Shown here: piece by piece, positions 14,061 to 14,373 of the stretch | Position numbering within the stretch: position 1 is the first letter of the stretch | Layout: every line of letters begins with the position of its first letter | DNA from: an uncultured Campylobacter sp. | GTDB lineage: Bacteria > Campylobacterota > Campylobacteria > Campylobacterales > Campylobacteraceae | Direction: 5' to 3' | DNA length: 14,373 nucleotides | NCBI RefSeq assembly: GCF_938015785.1 | Contig: NZ_CALLWC010000029.1 | Location: forward strand, 1-14,373 | Notes under the pieces: generated by a model | What the model saw: only the letters and a program-made list of their open reading frames with translations | Databases searched by the model: none | What the model was told of the DNA's origin: nothing | Made by a program: the position numbers and the translations under genes

Positions 14061-14264
14061 ATGAAATCAGGTGATATTTACATTTGCAATATATGTTCGC
14101 TAAAAAGCAGCGACGATGAAAATGCGGTCTTTATCAAGGCGCATAAAAACGGCGAGACGGTGCATATCTGCACATCCTGCATGCCTAGCGTCATTCATGG
14201 CTCAGGCATGGTCGTAAAAAGCAACTCCGAGATCGAAGAAGAGCTCCAAGACGCTGCAAACTAG
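14061..14264 (+). CDS. small four-cysteine zinc-finger protein
   Basis: A 67-residue protein with two CxxC knuckles, Cys9/Cys12 (YICNIC) and Cys37/Cys40 (HICTSC), 24 residues apart. This is the pattern of a treble-clef or ribbon zinc site like the N-terminal zinc domain of ClpX. The middle contains a short beta-rich segment (AVFIKAHKNGETVHI), followed by PSVIHGSGMVVKSN and an acidic tail (EIEEELQD). No catalytic domain accompanies it. It may be a free-standing adaptor or nucleic-acid-binding module; its function is unknown. AAGGAT 5 bases before the ATG supports the start. It lies 73 bases after the EI24 gene and is followed by a GC-rich hairpin, so it may be the end of that operon. Confidence 0.8.
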   Translation: MKSGDIYICNICSLKSSDDENAVFIKAHKNGETVHICTSCMPSVIHGSGMVVKSNSEIEEELQDAAN

Positions 14265-14282
14265 CTGCTAGCACCACTTGCT

Positions 14283-14320
14283 GCGGCGCGTTTTAATTTG
14301 TCTATTAATCTGCGCGCCGC
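14283..14320 (+). terminator. GC-rich hairpin after the zinc-finger gene
   Basis: GCGGCGCG at 14283-14290 and CGCGCCGC at 14313-14320 form a perfect 8-bp all-GC stem. Inside, TTAAT and ATTAA can pair for 5 more bp. It begins 18 bases after the stop codon. No T run follows; instead the 8-base tandem array begins two bases later. Confidence 0.55.
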
Positions 14321-14321
14321 G

Positions 14322-14373
14322 AAATTCTAAAATTCTAAAATTCTAAAATTCTAAAATTCTAAAATTCTAAAAT
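14322..14373 (+). repeat. tandem array of the 8-base unit AAATTCTA
   Basis: Six perfect copies of AAATTCTA followed by AAAT occupy 14322-14373, and the array continues beyond the window edge. There is no variation among copies. The unit is 8 bases, so length change inside a gene would shift frame; here it lies in non-coding DNA after a hairpin. Confidence 0.97.

Noticed and set aside
14322..14373. CRISPR array
   Set aside because: The 8-base unit is directly contiguous with no spacers.

Overview
The window reads as chromosomal DNA of a Campylobacter-like epsilonproteobacterium (Campylobacterota). The evidence is the gene content (SppA, an aminofutalosine-deaminase-type amidohydrolase, AroQ, PepQ, FolK, FlhG, MnmA, LuxS, all-alpha dUTPase, EI24), tight gene packing with AAGGA/AGGAG ribosome binding sites, TATAAT or TGnTAAAAT -10 boxes, and intergenic DNA full of AAATTT/AAATTC words. 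Base composition is richer in G+C than the jejuni/coli group. An aroQ-pepQ-folK-flhG block lacking flhF, with no other flagellar gene near it, points to a non-flagellated species such as C. gracilis. That species name is an inference.

Layout. Positions 1-229 are the 3' flank of sppA. At 230-2307 (minus) lie sppA and a futalosine-pathway-type deaminase, overlapping by 13 bases. A divergent promoter region at 2308-2479 separates them from a plus-strand operon of aroQ, pepQ (TTG start), folK (GTG start) and an flhG-like ATPase gene. Next come a LOG-family nucleotide phosphoribohydrolase and mnmA, joined by an ATGA overlap. Beyond a 511-base non-coding stretch with a strong hairpin are a membrane-anchored DKNYY-repeat protein and a small cupin, both minus. 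A 568-base gap holding a T10 tract leads to luxS (minus), which diverges from a DmpI-type tautomerase. A 321-base AT-word-rich gap is followed by yhbP (minus), diverging from dut (plus). A 406-base gap precedes an EI24-type membrane protein, a 67-residue four-cysteine zinc-finger protein, a GC-rich hairpin, and a tandem array of an 8-base unit running off the right edge.

Functions. Most genes are housekeeping: shikimate pathway (aroQ), folate (folK), probable menaquinone synthesis (deaminase), tRNA thiolation (mnmA), dUTP removal (dut), activated methyl cycle/AI-2 (luxS), membrane proteolysis (sppA) and dipeptide turnover (pepQ).

The least ordinary item is the FlhG-like ATPase. It sits where flhF-flhG lie in flagellated relatives, but its partner FlhF is gone, its second nucleotide-site motif is altered, and about 158 residues of Asn/Ser-rich sequence are inserted into an otherwise recognisable MinD/FlhG core. 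The insert's DNA repeatedly uses the AAAATTC word that is also scattered through the intergenic regions and forms the terminal tandem array. No CRISPR array, insertion sequence, tRNA or rRNA was seen.
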